Shown in pieces: positions 7,858-14,865 of a stretch of DNA of 25,644 nucleotides. Source of the DNA: Pelomonas sp966111775 (GTDB lineage: Bacteria; Pseudomonadota; Gammaproteobacteria; Burkholderiales; Burkholderiaceae_C). Position 1 is the first letter of the stretch. Every line of letters starts with the position of its first letter. The DNA is taken from positions 1 to 25,644 of the forward strand of contig CBHWBD010000059.1 in the NCBI GenBank assembly GCA_966111775.1, read 5' to 3'. The notes below the pieces were generated by a model that was not told the origin of the DNA, did no database searches, and saw nothing but the letters and a program-made list of their open reading frames with translations. Position numbers and translations under genes: made by a program.

Positions 7858-9258
7858 ATGCGTTATTCCTGGCTTCCGTTGAGCCTTCTCGTCGCGGCCT
7901 TCCTGGCCTTCGTCGGCACGGCCGTGGGCGCTTCCCAGAGCCTGACCGAGCTGCTGCGGCGCGACGCCGAGCGCAGCCAGGCCCTGAGCACCCAGACCGA
8001 TCTGCAGCATCTGCTGATGCTGCTCGTCGACATCGAGACCGGCCAGCGCGGTTTCATCATCACCGGCCAGCAACCTTTTCTGCGCCCCTACGAGGATGCG
8101 CTCGGCGAGCTCAGCGACGTGCGCACGGGCCTGCGCAACCGCCTGCCGCATCAGGGGGCGAACGAGGTGACGCTGATCCGGCTGGATGCGCTGATCGACG
8201 AGAGGCTGGCCCAGGCCCGCCAGACCATCGCGCGCCGCCTGGCCGACGGCAAGGCGGCGACCAGCGACCTGAGCGCCTACGTGGACGGCAAGCGCGTCAT
8301 GGACGAGCTGCGCTTCCAGATCGAGCAGCTGGCCCGCGAGCAGCAGCGCCGCGTCGGCGTGGCCGACGAAGCCACCCAGGCGGTTCGCCAGCGCACGTCG
8401 CGCCTGACGCGCCTGCTGCCCGCGGTCGGGCTCGTCACCCTCGCCGTGGCGGTGGCCCTGATGCTGCGCGAACGCCGTCTGCGCGACCGGGCCGAGGCGG
8501 CCCTGCGCGATGCCAACGCCGGCCTGGAGCAGCAGGTCGCCCTGCGCACCGAGGCCCTCAGCCATGCGCTGGCGCGCATCCGCAGCTTCGCCGTCGAGAT
8601 GGACCGCGGCATCGAGGCCGAACGCCGTCGCCTCGCCCGCGAGGTGCACGACCAGGTCGGCCAGGTCGGCACCGCCATCAAGATGGTGACGCTGTCCCTG
8701 CGCGCCAGGCTGGCGCCGCGCAGCGAGCCGCTGGTCGACGAGCTGCAGGGCATGGCCGAAGAGGCCATACGCGCGGCCCGCCACATCTCGGCGGAACTGC
8801 GCCCGCCGCTGCTGGACGAGTTGGGCCTGGAGGCGGCCCTGGACCACCATCTGCAGATGCTGCAGCGGCAATCCGCCCTCGAGACCCGGCTGGACCTGGA
8901 CGAGGCGGCCCTGCTGCCACCCGAGCAGGCCAGCCCGCTGTTTCGCATCGTCCAGGAGGCCTGCACCAATGTGCTTCGGCACGCCCAGGCGCGCAGCCTG
9001 CGCGTCACCGGCCGGCCGCTGGCGATCGACGCCGGCGAGGGCTATGAGCTGGAAGTCGACGACGATGGGCGCGGCCCCGGCGCCACCCGCCCCGACGCTG
9101 CCGGCCTGCGCAATATGCGCGAACGCGCCGAACTGGCCGGCGGCCGCTTTGACTTCGGCCCGGCGCCCGGCGGTGGCACCCGGGTGCGGGTCTGGCTGCC
9201 GCTGAATTCCCCCATGCCGGCCGCTGCGGTGGCCAAGGACGAGGAGACCTGGTTGTGA
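7858..9258 (+). CDS. CHASE3-domain sensor histidine kinase, NarL/DegS (HisKA_3) family
   Basis: A 466-residue inner-membrane sensor kinase. From the ATG at 7858: membrane segment 1 at about residues 4-24; a periplasmic CHASE3 domain at about 25-175 with the signature DIETGQRGFIITGQ; membrane segment 2 at about 186-204; a short coiled coil; a HisKA_3 dimerisation domain with phospho-acceptor H264 in EVHDQVGQ; and an HATPase_c domain with N371 (EACTNVLRHA) and the G1 motif DDDGRG at 401-406. I prefer this ATG because GAGGGG lies 10 nt upstream (7842-7847); a GTG at 7840 in the same frame would include that ribosome-binding site. Its stop overlaps the GTG of the response regulator gene, so the two form a translationally coupled pair. 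CHASE3 is an extracytoplasmic sensor of unidentified ligands. Confidence 0.93.
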   Translation: MRYSWLPLSLLVAAFLAFVGTAVGASQSLTELLRRDAERSQALSTQTDLQHLLMLLVDIETGQRGFIITGQQPFLRPYEDALGELSDVRTGLRNRLPHQGANEVTLIRLDALIDERLAQARQTIARRLADGKAATSDLSAYVDGKRVMDELRFQIEQLAREQQRRVGVADEATQAVRQRTSRLTRLLPAVGLVTLAVAVALMLRERRLRDRAEAALRDANAGLEQQVALRTEALSHALARIRSFAVEMDRGIEAERRRLAREVHDQVGQVGTAIKMVTLSLRARLAPRSEPLVDELQGMAEEAIRAARHISAELRPPLLDELGLEAALDHHLQMLQRQSALETRLDLDEAALLPPEQASPLFRIVQEACTNVLRHAQARSLRVTGRPLAIDAGEGYELEVDDDGRGPGATRPDAAGLRNMRERAELAGGRFDFGPAPGGGTRVRVWLPLNSPMPAAAVAKDEETWL

Positions 9259-9890
9259 AGTTGCTGATCATCGACGACCACCCGCTGATGCGCATGGGCA
9301 TCAGCCAGCTCGTGCTGCAGGAATGGCCCGATGCCCAGATCGACGAGGCCCCGACCATCGCCGAAGCCCTCAGCCGCATTGCCGCGGCGCGCCCCGACCT
9401 CGTCACGTTGGACCTGTCGCTGCCCGACGCCCGCGGCACCGAAGGGGCCAGCAAGCTGCTGCGCGTGCTGCCGGGCGTGCCCCTGCTGGTGCTCAGCCTC
9501 AATGCCGAGGCCGCCTATGCCGCGCGGCTGATGCAGATGGGCGTGGCGGGCTATCTGCCCAAGGACCGGGCGCCCGAGGAGTTGCGCACCGCGCTGCGCC
9601 GCCTGTCCGAGGGCGGTCGCTATGTGACGGCCGCCATGGCCGACCACCTGCTCGGCCTGCTCAGCGGCAAGGCGCCCGGCGCCCTGCCGCACGAGCAGCT
9701 GTCGGCCCAGGAGCATCGGGTCATGCTGCTGATCGCCGCCGGCCAGACGCCGGCCCAGATCGCCGAGGCCATGCACCTGTCCGTCAAGACGGTGGGCAGC
9801 TATCGCGCCCGCATCCTCGAGAAGGCCGGTTGGGCCAACAACACCGAGCTGACCAAATACTGCGTGCAGCACGGGCTGACGGATATTTGA
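9255..9890 (+). CDS. NarL/FixJ-type response regulator with LuxR helix-turn-helix
   Basis: A 211-residue two-component transcription regulator. The REC domain (about 1-120) has acidic pair D7/D8, phospho-acceptor D53 in LVTLDLSLPD, and K103 in GYLPKD. The C-terminal LuxR-type HTH spans about 145-205, with AGQTPAQIAEAMHLSVKTVGSYRARILEKAG matching the DNA-recognition helix pattern split by the usual Val-x-x-His/Tyr contact. Translation starts at GTG 9255, overlapping the kinase stop by 4 nt (GTGA), so it is the cognate partner of the CHASE3 kinase. Regulated genes cannot be deduced, although a dyad at 10047-10069, ahead of the next signalling gene, is a possible target. Confidence 0.93.
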   Translation: MKLLIIDDHPLMRMGISQLVLQEWPDAQIDEAPTIAEALSRIAAARPDLVTLDLSLPDARGTEGASKLLRVLPGVPLLVLSLNAEAAYAARLMQMGVAGYLPKDRAPEELRTALRRLSEGGRYVTAAMADHLLGLLSGKAPGALPHEQLSAQEHRVMLLIAAGQTPAQIAEAMHLSVKTVGSYRARILEKAGWANNTELTKYCVQHGLTDI

Positions 9891-9921
9891 TTGGCCACAT
9901 CGGTTGCCTTGAGTTGATGTT

Positions 9922-10044
9922 CCGGGCTCGTTCCCGAGCCGGCCGGTCTGTCGACGCTTGTGGCTCTATGCCGCAAGCGTCGACGTCCCCAGGGGGACCG
10001 ACCAGGTTCGTGCGCGTCCAGCGCCGCGAGACTGGGCGAGGGGC
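9922..10044. repeat. Structured intergenic repeat, copy A (three hairpins)
   Basis: In the gap between the LuxR-type regulator and the REC-GGDEF gene. It starts CCGGGC and ends GCGAGGGGC. Hairpin 1 pairs GTCGACGCTTG (9950-9960) with CAAGCGTCGAC (9974-9984), extended inward by GGC/GCC around a TCTAT loop. Hairpin 2 is GTCCCC/GGGGAC. Hairpin 3 is CGTCCAG/CTGGGCG (one G-U). A small 5' stem GGCTCG/CGAGCC lies at 9925-9940. A diverged copy is at 23046-23171. There is no U-run, so it is not a classical terminator. Confidence 0.7.
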
Positions 10045-10046
10045 GC

Positions 10047-10069
10047 CATGTAGGCAATTTACCTACATG
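10047..10069. promoter_or_regulatory. 23-bp dyad, candidate operator
   Basis: A perfect 8-bp inverted repeat, CATGTAGG (10047-10054) and CCTACATG (10062-10069), around a 7-nt A+T-rich centre (CAATTTA) in which further bases pair. It is strikingly A+T-rich for this genome and sits about 80 bp before the REC-GGDEF start. This is the form of a site for a dimeric regulator; the protein that binds it is unknown. Confidence 0.5.
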
Positions 10070-10147
10070 AGGTCGCGGCAATCCTGCCGGCCCAACGCCC
10101 AGATCACCCGCTGCCGCCGGATCCCGGCCGGGCCGACCATGGCGGCC

Positions 10148-10987
10148 ATGAACATCTTTCTCGTCGAAGACTCCGCCTCCATCCGCCGCCTGCTGGTGCG
10201 CCGCCTCGAGACCATGCCCGGCATGCGCGTCGTGGGCGAGGCCGGTGGCGAACGTCAGGCCCTGGCACTGATCCAGTGGACCCAGCCCGACGTGGTGCTG
10301 ATGGACCTGTCCCTGGCCACCGGCAGCGGCCTCAGCCTGCTCGCCCAGTTGCGCCGCGCCGGCTACACCGGCCGCATCGCGGTGCTGACCGCCCAGGACG
10401 TGGACGCCTACCGTCGCGCCTGTCTGGACGCCGGTGCCGATGCCTTCTACGACAAGGCCAGCGGCCTGGAGACCCTGTTCGACGACCTGGCCGAGTACGC
10501 CGCCACCCGCCCCGCGCAGCTGGAAGACAAGCCCGCCGTCCAGCTACGCGACGGCTTGACCGGCCTGTTCAATGAAGCCGCCCTGCACGAGCGCCTGGAC
10601 CAGGTCTCGCGCTGCGCGACCCGCGATGGCGTCGACCTGGCTGTCTACGTTGTGCGCCTGGCCGGCCTGGCCCAACTGGCGGACGACGTCGCCGGCGCCG
10701 TGGCCCGCCAGGTGGCGCTGCGCCTGAAGGAGGCCAGCGCCGATTCGGACATCGTGGCGCGCAGCTCGGCCGACCAGTTCGCCGTCGTGCAGACCCGGCT
10801 GGACCAGGCCGAGCAGGCCGCCAACCACGCCCGCAGCCTCGTCGCGCTGATGAGCGAGCCCTTCCATGTGGCCGGGCGCGACTACACCCTGGGCATCGAG
10901 ATGGGCATGGCCCTGTTCCCTGCCGACGCGGTCTCGCCGCGCGGCCTGTTGACCCTGGCTCAGGCCACGGCCTTCGGCGCCCTCTGA
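10148..10987 (+). CDS. Response regulator with degenerate (non-catalytic) GGDEF domain
   Basis: A 279-residue soluble protein. The N-terminal REC domain begins MNIFLVEDSASIRRLL, has phospho-acceptor D53 (VVLMDLSL) and the expected T/A switch and K (YDKAS). The rest aligns with a GGDEF fold: it opens RDGLTGLFNEAALHERL, and where an active cyclase has RxGGDEF this protein has R205-S-SADQF, so both glycines and the catalytic Glu are lost (S207-A-D-Q-F211). The DxDxFKxxND metal and substrate motif is also missing. It should therefore not make c-di-GMP and more likely acts as a phosphorylation-controlled binding or scaffold protein. An in-frame ATG at 10139 is an alternative start; neither has a good ribosome-binding site. 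Its TGA abuts the photolyase stop on the other strand. Confidence 0.88.
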   Translation: MNIFLVEDSASIRRLLVRRLETMPGMRVVGEAGGERQALALIQWTQPDVVLMDLSLATGSGLSLLAQLRRAGYTGRIAVLTAQDVDAYRRACLDAGADAFYDKASGLETLFDDLAEYAATRPAQLEDKPAVQLRDGLTGLFNEAALHERLDQVSRCATRDGVDLAVYVVRLAGLAQLADDVAGAVARQVALRLKEASADSDIVARSSADQFAVVQTRLDQAEQAANHARSLVALMSEPFHVAGRDYTLGIEMGMALFPADAVSPRGLLTLAQATAFGAL

Positions 10988-12418
10988 TCAGGCAGGCCGT
11001 TTGACGACGGCATAGCGCTCCAGCGTGCGTTCGCGCGCGATGGCATGGTCGACGATGGGCTGTGGGTAGTCGCGGCCCTGCATCTCCAGCGGTGCCCGCT
11101 CCCAGGGCGCGTGGATGGCCTTGTTGGACAGTTCGGCCAGCTCCGGGCAGTAGCGGCGGATGAAGCGGCCCTCGGCGTCGAACTTCTCGCTCTGGCTGGT
11201 CGGGTTGAAGATGCGGAAATAGGGCTGGGCGTCGCAGCCGCTGCTGCTGGCCCATTGCCAGCCGCCGTTGTTGGCCGCGAGGTCGAAGTCCAGCAGCTTC
11301 TCGGCGAAATAGGCCTCGCCGCGCTGCCAGGCGATGCCGAGATCCTTGGTCAGGAAGCTGGCCACCACCATGCGCAGGCGGTTGTGCATATAGCCGGTCT
11401 GGTTGATCTGGCGCATGGCCGCGTCCACCAGCGGGAAGCCGGTGCGACCCTCGCACCAGGCGGCGAACAGCGTGTCGGCCTGCTTGCCGGTCTCCCAGCG
11501 GATGGCGTCGTACTCCGGCTTGAAGGCCGACGTCATGGCATGCGGGTGGTGGTGCATGACCTGGTGATAGAAATCGCGCCAGATCAGCTCCGACAGCCAG
11601 ATCTCGGCGCCATGGTCGCCGCCCTGCATCAGCTGGTGGGCCGTGCGCGCCAGCCGGCGGATGGACACGGTGCCGAAGCGCAGGTGCACGCTGAGATAGC
11701 TCGGGCCCTTCAGGGCCGGGAAGTCGCGCTTCTTGTCGTAGTCGGCGATGCGGTCCAGGAAGTCGTCCAGCAGCACCTCGGCACCGCGGCTGCCCTGGCC
11801 GACATGGGCGATCAGATCGGTGGGCTGGAAACCGATGTCCTTCAGGCCAGGAACGCCCTGGGCCAGCTTGCTCTTGGCGAGGCTGGCCGCATGGCGCTCC
11901 ACCGGATAGCTGCTCAGGTAGAACTCGTCGACCTTGCGCAACCAGGCGTTCTTGTAGGGCGTGAACACGCCATAGGGCCCGCCGGCGGCCGTCATCACCT
12001 CGCGGCGTTCGAAGATGACGTGGTCCTTGAAGCTGCGCAGCCCGGCGTTGAGGGGCTCGAGCAGATCGGCCACCCGCGCATCGCGCATCAGCGCCTGGGG
12101 CTCGTCGTCATGGGTGGTGAAGACGGCCTGCACGTCCAGCTCGGCCGCCAGGCGCGGGATCTCGTCGGCCGCGAAGCCGTGGCGCACGATCAGGGCGCCA
12201 CCCAGCCTGCGCAGGTCCTCGTCCAGCACCTGCAGGGCGCCCAGGATGAATTCCACGCGCCGGTCGGCCCGGGGCAGGGCGTCCAGGATGTCGCGGTCCA
12301 GAACGAAGGCGCAAAACACCTGTTTCGCGGCTCGCAGCGCCTGGTAGAGGGCGGCCTGGTCAGCCACGCGCAGGTCGCGGCGAAACCAGACCAAAGCGCG
12401 GTCGATATGGTCGGTCAT
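10988..12418 (-). CDS. phr: Deoxyribodipyrimidine photo-lyase (class I CPD photolyase)
   Basis: A 476-residue light-dependent DNA repair enzyme that splits cyclobutane pyrimidine dimers using FADH-. The N-terminal Rossmann antenna domain begins ALVWFRRDLRVADQAAL. The C-terminal FAD domain contains TGFPLVDAAMRQI, TGYMHNRLRM and LDFDLAANNGGWQWAS; the Trp residues of the electron-transfer chain appear in IRWE, IAWQ and GGWQ (W387), and the Asn of AANNGGW fits a repair enzyme rather than a plant-type cryptochrome. Length is normal (E. coli PhrB is about 470). It is divergent from yqgE across 23 bp and ends exactly against the REC-GGDEF stop codon. The functional link to its neighbours is not apparent; it interrupts an otherwise Pseudomonas-like gene order. 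Confidence 0.95.
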   Translation of the reverse strand: MTDHIDRALVWFRRDLRVADQAALYQALRAAKQVFCAFVLDRDILDALPRADRRVEFILGALQVLDEDLRRLGGALIVRHGFAADEIPRLAAELDVQAVFTTHDDEPQALMRDARVADLLEPLNAGLRSFKDHVIFERREVMTAAGGPYGVFTPYKNAWLRKVDEFYLSSYPVERHAASLAKSKLAQGVPGLKDIGFQPTDLIAHVGQGSRGAEVLLDDFLDRIADYDKKRDFPALKGPSYLSVHLRFGTVSIRRLARTAHQLMQGGDHGAEIWLSELIWRDFYHQVMHHHPHAMTSAFKPEYDAIRWETGKQADTLFAAWCEGRTGFPLVDAAMRQINQTGYMHNRLRMVVASFLTKDLGIAWQRGEAYFAEKLLDFDLAANNGGWQWASSSGCDAQPYFRIFNPTSQSEKFDAEGRFIRRYCPELAELSNKAIHAPWERAPLEMQGRDYPQPIVDHAIARERTLERYAVVKRPA

Positions 12419-12441
12419 GACCGGCAGAATAAAATGCCTTC
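12419..12441. promoter_or_regulatory. 23-bp divergent phr/yqgE gap with back-to-back -10-like boxes
   Basis: TAAAAT on the plus strand (12430-12435) lies 6 nt before the yqgE ATG; TATTCT on the minus strand (plus positions 12426-12431) lies 7 nt before the phr ATG. With start sites about 7 nt after a -10, both mRNAs would be leaderless. No convincing -35 is visible on either strand. A 12-bp perfect palindrome CGGTCATGACCG (12412-12423) includes the phr start codon. Confidence 0.35.
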
Positions 12442-13020
12442 ATGCCTGCCGACCGGATCGTCCTGACCAACCAGTTCCTCATCGCCATGCCTGGCATGGC
12501 CGACGAGGCTTTCGCAGGCACGGTGGTCTACCTCTGCGAGCACAACGACAACGGCGCCCTGGGCCTGGTCGTCAACAAGCCGACCTCGCTGACGCTGGGC
12601 AACCTGTTCGAAAAGGTCGAGCTCAGCCCGCCGGCCGACCCGCTGGCCGACAGCCCCGTCTTCTACGGCGGCCCGGTGCAGACCGACCGCGGTTTCGTGC
12701 TGCACGAGCCCCTGGACGAGGAGGGTGGCCACTACAACGCCACGCTGGCCGTGCCCGGCGGCCTGGAGATGACCACCAGCCGCGACGTGCTGGAGGCCCT
12801 GTCCAACGGCGCCGGCCCGCGCAAGATCCTCGTCACCCTGGGCTACAGCGGCTGGGCCGCCGGCCAGCTCGAGGAAGAAATCGGCCGCAACGGCTGGCTG
12901 ACGGTGGACGCGACGCCGGAAATCATCTTCGACACGCCGGTCGAGCAGCGCTACGAGAAGGCGCTGGCACTGCTGGGCGTCGATCCGCGCATGCTCAGCT
13001 CCGACGCGGGGCATGCGTGA
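12442..13020 (+). CDS. yqgE: YqgE/AlgH family protein (UPF0301)
   Basis: A 192-residue protein of the conserved YqgE/AlgH family, whose biochemical role is not established. Recognisable family features are LTNQFLIAMPGMADEAFAGTVVYLCEHNDNGALGLVVNKP near the N-terminus, FYGGPVQTDRGFVLH in the middle, and LGYSGWAAGQLEEEI followed by WL near the C-terminus. No signal peptide or membrane segment. First gene of a six-gene run; its TGA overlaps the ruvX ATG (TGATG). Pairing with ruvX is conserved across proteobacteria. The start follows a TAAAAT box by 6 nt, leaving no room for a ribosome-binding site. Confidence 0.95.
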   Translation: MPADRIVLTNQFLIAMPGMADEAFAGTVVYLCEHNDNGALGLVVNKPTSLTLGNLFEKVELSPPADPLADSPVFYGGPVQTDRGFVLHEPLDEEGGHYNATLAVPGGLEMTTSRDVLEALSNGAGPRKILVTLGYSGWAAGQLEEEIGRNGWLTVDATPEIIFDTPVEQRYEKALALLGVDPRMLSSDAGHA

Positions 13021-13418
13021 TGGCCGTCGTGGCTGACGCGTCCCGCCTTCAATCCTTTCTTGCTTTTGACTTTGGCCTGCGCCGCATTGGCGTGGCCAGC
13101 GGCACGCGCCTGCTCGGTTCGGCCGAGCCGCGCGGCACCCTCAAGGGCGGCGACTTCGACGCGATCGCTGCCCTCATCAAGACCTGGCAGCCCGACGCCC
13201 TCGTCATCGGCGTGCCCCGCCACCCCGACGGTGCGCCGCACGAGATGACGGCCAAGGCGCAGAATTTTGGCCGGCGCCTCTCGGGCCGCTACCACCTGCC
13301 GGTCTTCGAGGTGGACGAGCGCTATACGAGCGTGGAAGCTGAAGCCGAAGGCGCACAAGACGTGGATGCCGCCGCCGCCGCCCTGATCCTGGAACAGTTT
13401 TTTCGAGAACACCCATGA
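13020..13418 (+). CDS. ruvX: RuvX/YqgF putative Holliday junction resolvase-like nuclease (rRNA processing)
   Basis: A 132-residue RNase H-fold protein. The family motif AFDFGLRRIGVASG carries the first metal-binding acid at D17; VIGVPRHPDG, VDERYTSVEAE and the C-terminal DAAAAALILEQFF give the later conserved segments and acidic positions. Members were first proposed as Holliday junction resolvases and are now mainly tied to 16S rRNA 5'-end maturation (YqgF). Start ATG 13020 overlaps the yqgE stop by one base, and its own stop overlaps pyrR (ATGA at 13415-13418). The residues between the M and FLAFDFG are a short variable extension. Confidence 0.93.
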   Translation: MAVVADASRLQSFLAFDFGLRRIGVASGTRLLGSAEPRGTLKGGDFDAIAALIKTWQPDALVIGVPRHPDGAPHEMTAKAQNFGRRLSGRYHLPVFEVDERYTSVEAEAEGAQDVDAAAAALILEQFFREHP

Positions 13419-13900
13419 GTGATTTGCTGCTCGATGCCGAGGCTCTGTACCTCGAGCTCAAGAAAGGCGTGCAGAAGCTGCTGACGCCCGACACCGCCCT
13501 GGTGGGCATCTGGAGCGGCGGCGCCTGGCTGGCCGAGAGACTGGCGGCCGACCTGGGGGTCGCCGCCGGCACCATCTCCAGCGCCCTGCACCGTGATGAC
13601 TTCGGTTCGCGCGGCATGGCCAAGGCCGACCACACCAAGCTGCCCTTCGACGTCAATGGCCGCGACATCCTGCTGATCGACGACGTGCTCTACAGCGGTC
13701 GCACGACGCGGGCCGTCATCAACGAGCTGTTCGACTTCGGCCGCCCGGCGCGCGTGCAGCTTGCCGTGCTGGTGGACCGCGGCGGGCGCCAGCTGCCCAT
13801 CGAGCCGGCCTTCTCGGCGGCGCGCGTCTCGCTCCAGGCCGACCAGAGCCTGCGTCTGAGCCGCGCTGACGACGGCCGCTTCCGATTCGAGGTGAAATGA
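13415..13900 (+). CDS. pyrR: PyrR, pyrimidine operon regulator / uracil phosphoribosyltransferase
   Basis: A 161-residue type I phosphoribosyltransferase. The PRPP-binding loop reads ILLIDDVLYSGRTTRA, with D89/D90 and S94-G-R-T-T98; RDDFGSRGMAK and VDRGGRQLPIEP are further PyrR-type segments. Known members bind pyr mRNA in response to UMP/UTP and also convert uracil plus PRPP to UMP. Placement directly before pyrB supports a pyrimidine role. The start overlaps ruvX and the stop overlaps pyrB, so there is no leader in which a classical PyrR attenuator could form; whether this copy regulates anything is unclear. Confidence 0.93.
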   Translation: MSDLLLDAEALYLELKKGVQKLLTPDTALVGIWSGGAWLAERLAADLGVAAGTISSALHRDDFGSRGMAKADHTKLPFDVNGRDILLIDDVLYSGRTTRAVINELFDFGRPARVQLAVLVDRGGRQLPIEPAFSAARVSLQADQSLRLSRADDGRFRFEVK

Positions 13901-14862
13901 TGCTGAGCAAGCGAAATCCCCAGCTCAACAAGCACGGCGAGCTCATCCACCTGCTGTCCATCGAAGGCCTGCCGCGTGCGGTTGTCGAGCAGATCCTGGA
14001 CACCGCCGGCAGCTTCCTCTCTGTCAACGACCGCGAGGTCAAGAAGGTGCCGCTGCTGCGCGGCAAGTCGGTGTTCAACCTGTTCTTCGAGAACAGCACC
14101 CGCACCCGTACCACCTTCGAGATCGCCGCCAAGCGCCTGTCCGCCGACGTCATCAACCTCGACATCGCGCGCTCCTCCACGGCCAAGGGCGAGACCCTGC
14201 TCGACACGGTGGCCAACCTGAGCGCCATGCACGCCGACATGTTCGTCGTGCGCCACAGCGAGAGCGGTGCGCCTCACCTGATCGCCCAGCACTGCGCGCC
14301 GCACGTCCACGTCGTGAACGCCGGTGACGGCCGCCACGCCCACCCGACGCAGGGCCTGCTGGACATGTACACGATCCGGCACTTCAAGAAGGACTTCCGC
14401 AACCTGACGGTGGCCATCGTCGGCGACATCGTGCACTCGCGCGTCGCCCGCAGCGACATCCATGCGCTCAACATCCTGGGCGTGCCTGAGATCCGCGCCG
14501 TCGGGCCCAAGACCCTGGTGCCGGGCGACCTGCGCGACATGGGCGTGCGCGTCTGCCACGACATGGCTGAGGGCGTGAAGGACGCCGACGTCGTCATCAT
14601 GCTGCGCCTGCAGAACGAGCGCATGAACGGCGGCATGCTCCCGAGCAGCGGCGAGTTCTTCAAGCACTTCGGCCTGACGCCGGAGAAGCTGGCCCTGGCC
14701 AAGCCCGACGCCATCGTCATGCACCCGGGCCCCATCAACCGCGGCGTGGAAATCGCCTCCGAAGTGGCGGACGGCAAGAGCAGCGTCATCCTGCCCCAGG
14801 TGACGTTCGGCATCGCTGTCCGAATGGCGGTCATGGCCATCCTTGCCGGCAACGAGGCTTAA
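13897..14862 (+). CDS. pyrB: Aspartate carbamoyltransferase catalytic chain
   Basis: A 321-residue enzyme of the second step of UMP synthesis: carbamoyl phosphate plus L-aspartate gives N-carbamoyl aspartate. The carbamoyl-phosphate loop N66-STRTRT-T72 and HPTQ at 149-152 are intact, and RLQNERM and MHPGPINRGVEI are present. No pyrI regulatory chain gene is nearby; instead pyrC' follows after 3 nt, as in Pseudomonas-type class A enzymes built from PyrB and an inactive dihydroorotase. Two consecutive ATGs (13897, 13900) follow GAGGTGA at 13889-13895; spacing and homologues starting ML-KRNPQLN favour 13900. Confidence 0.97.
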   Translation: MMLSKRNPQLNKHGELIHLLSIEGLPRAVVEQILDTAGSFLSVNDREVKKVPLLRGKSVFNLFFENSTRTRTTFEIAAKRLSADVINLDIARSSTAKGETLLDTVANLSAMHADMFVVRHSESGAPHLIAQHCAPHVHVVNAGDGRHAHPTQGLLDMYTIRHFKKDFRNLTVAIVGDIVHSRVARSDIHALNILGVPEIRAVGPKTLVPGDLRDMGVRVCHDMAEGVKDADVVIMLRLQNERMNGGMLPSSGEFFKHFGLTPEKLALAKPDAIVMHPGPINRGVEIASEVADGKSSVILPQVTFGIAVRMAVMAILAGNEA

Positions 14863-14865
14863 GAC

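Noticed and set aside
9950..9984. Long hairpin after the LuxR-type regulator read as a rho-independent terminator
   Set aside because: No T-run follows the stem on either strand, and the same structure recurs at 23069-23110, so it is better treated as part of a repeat element.
10047..10069. Dyad as a NarL 7-2-7 site or a lux box
   Set aside because: Half-site orientation and spacing do not fit either consensus.
11045..12466. A 473-codon plus-strand frame opposite the photolyase gene
   Set aside because: No recognisable domain; the reverse strand encodes a complete photolyase with all family motifs.
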